This document shows positions 4,988 through 5,375 of a stretch of DNA of 5,375 nt, piece by piece. A model generated the notes under the pieces. It saw nothing but the letters and a program-made list of their open reading frames with translations, made no database searches and was not told the origin of the DNA. The position numbers and the translations under genes are program-made. The number at the start of each line of letters is the position of its first letter. Position 1 is the stretch's first letter. Source of the DNA: Salinibacterium sp. (GTDB lineage Bacteria; Actinomycetota; Actinomycetes; Actinomycetales; Microbacteriaceae); assembly GCA_025352485.1 (NCBI GenBank), contig JANXTJ010000067.1, positions 1-5,375 on the forward strand. The letters run 5' to 3'.

Positions 4988-5375
4988 GTGGCACAGGACG
5001 TGCTCACCGACCTGAATAAGGTCCGCAACTTCGGCATCATGGCTCACATCGATGCCGGCAAGACCACTACAACCGAGCGCATCCTGTTTTACACGGGAAT
5101 CACCCACAAGATCGGCGAAGTCCACGACGGCGCCGCCGTGATGGACTGGATGGCGCAGGAGCAGGAACGCGGCATCACGATCACGTCGGCCGCGACGACC
5201 TGTTTCTGGGACAAGCACCAGCTCAACATCATTGACACGCCAGGGCACGTTGACTTCACCGTTGAGGTGGAGCGCAACCTCCGTATCCTCGACGGTGCCG
5301 TTGCCGTTTTCGATGGCAAAGAGGGCGTTGAGCCCCAGTCTGAGACGGTGTGGCGCCAGGCCGACAAGTACGACG
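4988..5375 (+). CDS. fusA: Elongation factor G, 3'-partial
   Basis: GTPase that drives ribosomal translocation and, with RRF, ribosome recycling. Only the first 129 codons of about 700 lie in the window; the frame is open to the right edge. The start is GTG 4988 with GGAGGA upstream, giving MAQDVLTDLNKVRNFGIMAH. In the GTP-binding domain, the P-loop AHIDAGKTT is at residues 19-27, the switch I RGITI at 61-65 and DTPGH at 83-87. VFDGKEGVEPQSETVWRQAD at 108-126 leads towards the NKxD motif, which is outside the window. The RGITITSAATT segment is characteristic of EF-G rather than of LepA or the tetracycline-protection proteins. It is the third gene of the str operon, 88 nt after rpsG across a strong hairpin; tuf usually follows. 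Confidence 0.97.
   Translation, partial: MAQDVLTDLNKVRNFGIMAHIDAGKTTTTERILFYTGITHKIGEVHDGAAVMDWMAQEQERGITITSAATTCFWDKHQLNIIDTPGHVDFTVEVERNLRILDGAVAVFDGKEGVEPQSETVWRQADKYD

Noticed and set aside
1..5375. CRISPR array, insertion sequence, tRNA or prophage element
   Set aside because: I saw no regularly spaced direct repeats, transposase-like frame, tRNA cloverleaf or attachment-site duplication anywhere in the window.

Overview
The window looks like part of the chromosome of a high-GC Gram-positive bacterium (Actinomycetota). The ribosomal proteins S12 and S7 and the EF-G N-terminus are of actinobacterial type, coding third positions are G/C rich, and GTG starts are common. A Microbacteriaceae-like member of the Micrococcales is my best guess, from general resemblance only.

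Region 1 (1-2481) is the end of a type IV pilus assembly operon on the + strand: pilM (its 5' end lies outside the window), a pilN-like gene joined by an ATGA overlap, and a pilO-like gene 4 nt further on. They encode the cytoplasmic actin-like PilM and two bitopic membrane proteins that would form the inner platform of the pilus machine. The PilO-like protein has a Pro/Thr/Ala-rich linker and a second Pro/Thr-rich C-terminal tail.

Region 2 (2482-3777) holds two genes of unknown function, each predicted to encode a small protein with four membrane spans. The first has an acidic N-terminal tail with a five-residue periodicity. The start of the second is uncertain (GTG 3355 or ATG 3247).

Region 3 (3778-5375) is the start of the str operon: a good housekeeping promoter, a leader of about 205 nt rich in inverted repeats, rpsL (S12), rpsG (S7) joined by TAATG, a strong hairpin, then fusA (EF-G), which runs off the right edge. 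The leader is the most interesting part. It can be folded by eye into a 5' stem-hairpin, a second hairpin and a three-way junction, and it contains an 18-codon mini-ORF whose TAG overlaps the rpsL GTG. The rpsL-rpsG spacer that carries the S7 autoregulatory site in E. coli is absent here, so the leader is a reasonable place to look for control of the operon. All folds were found by eye; no energies or alignments were computed.
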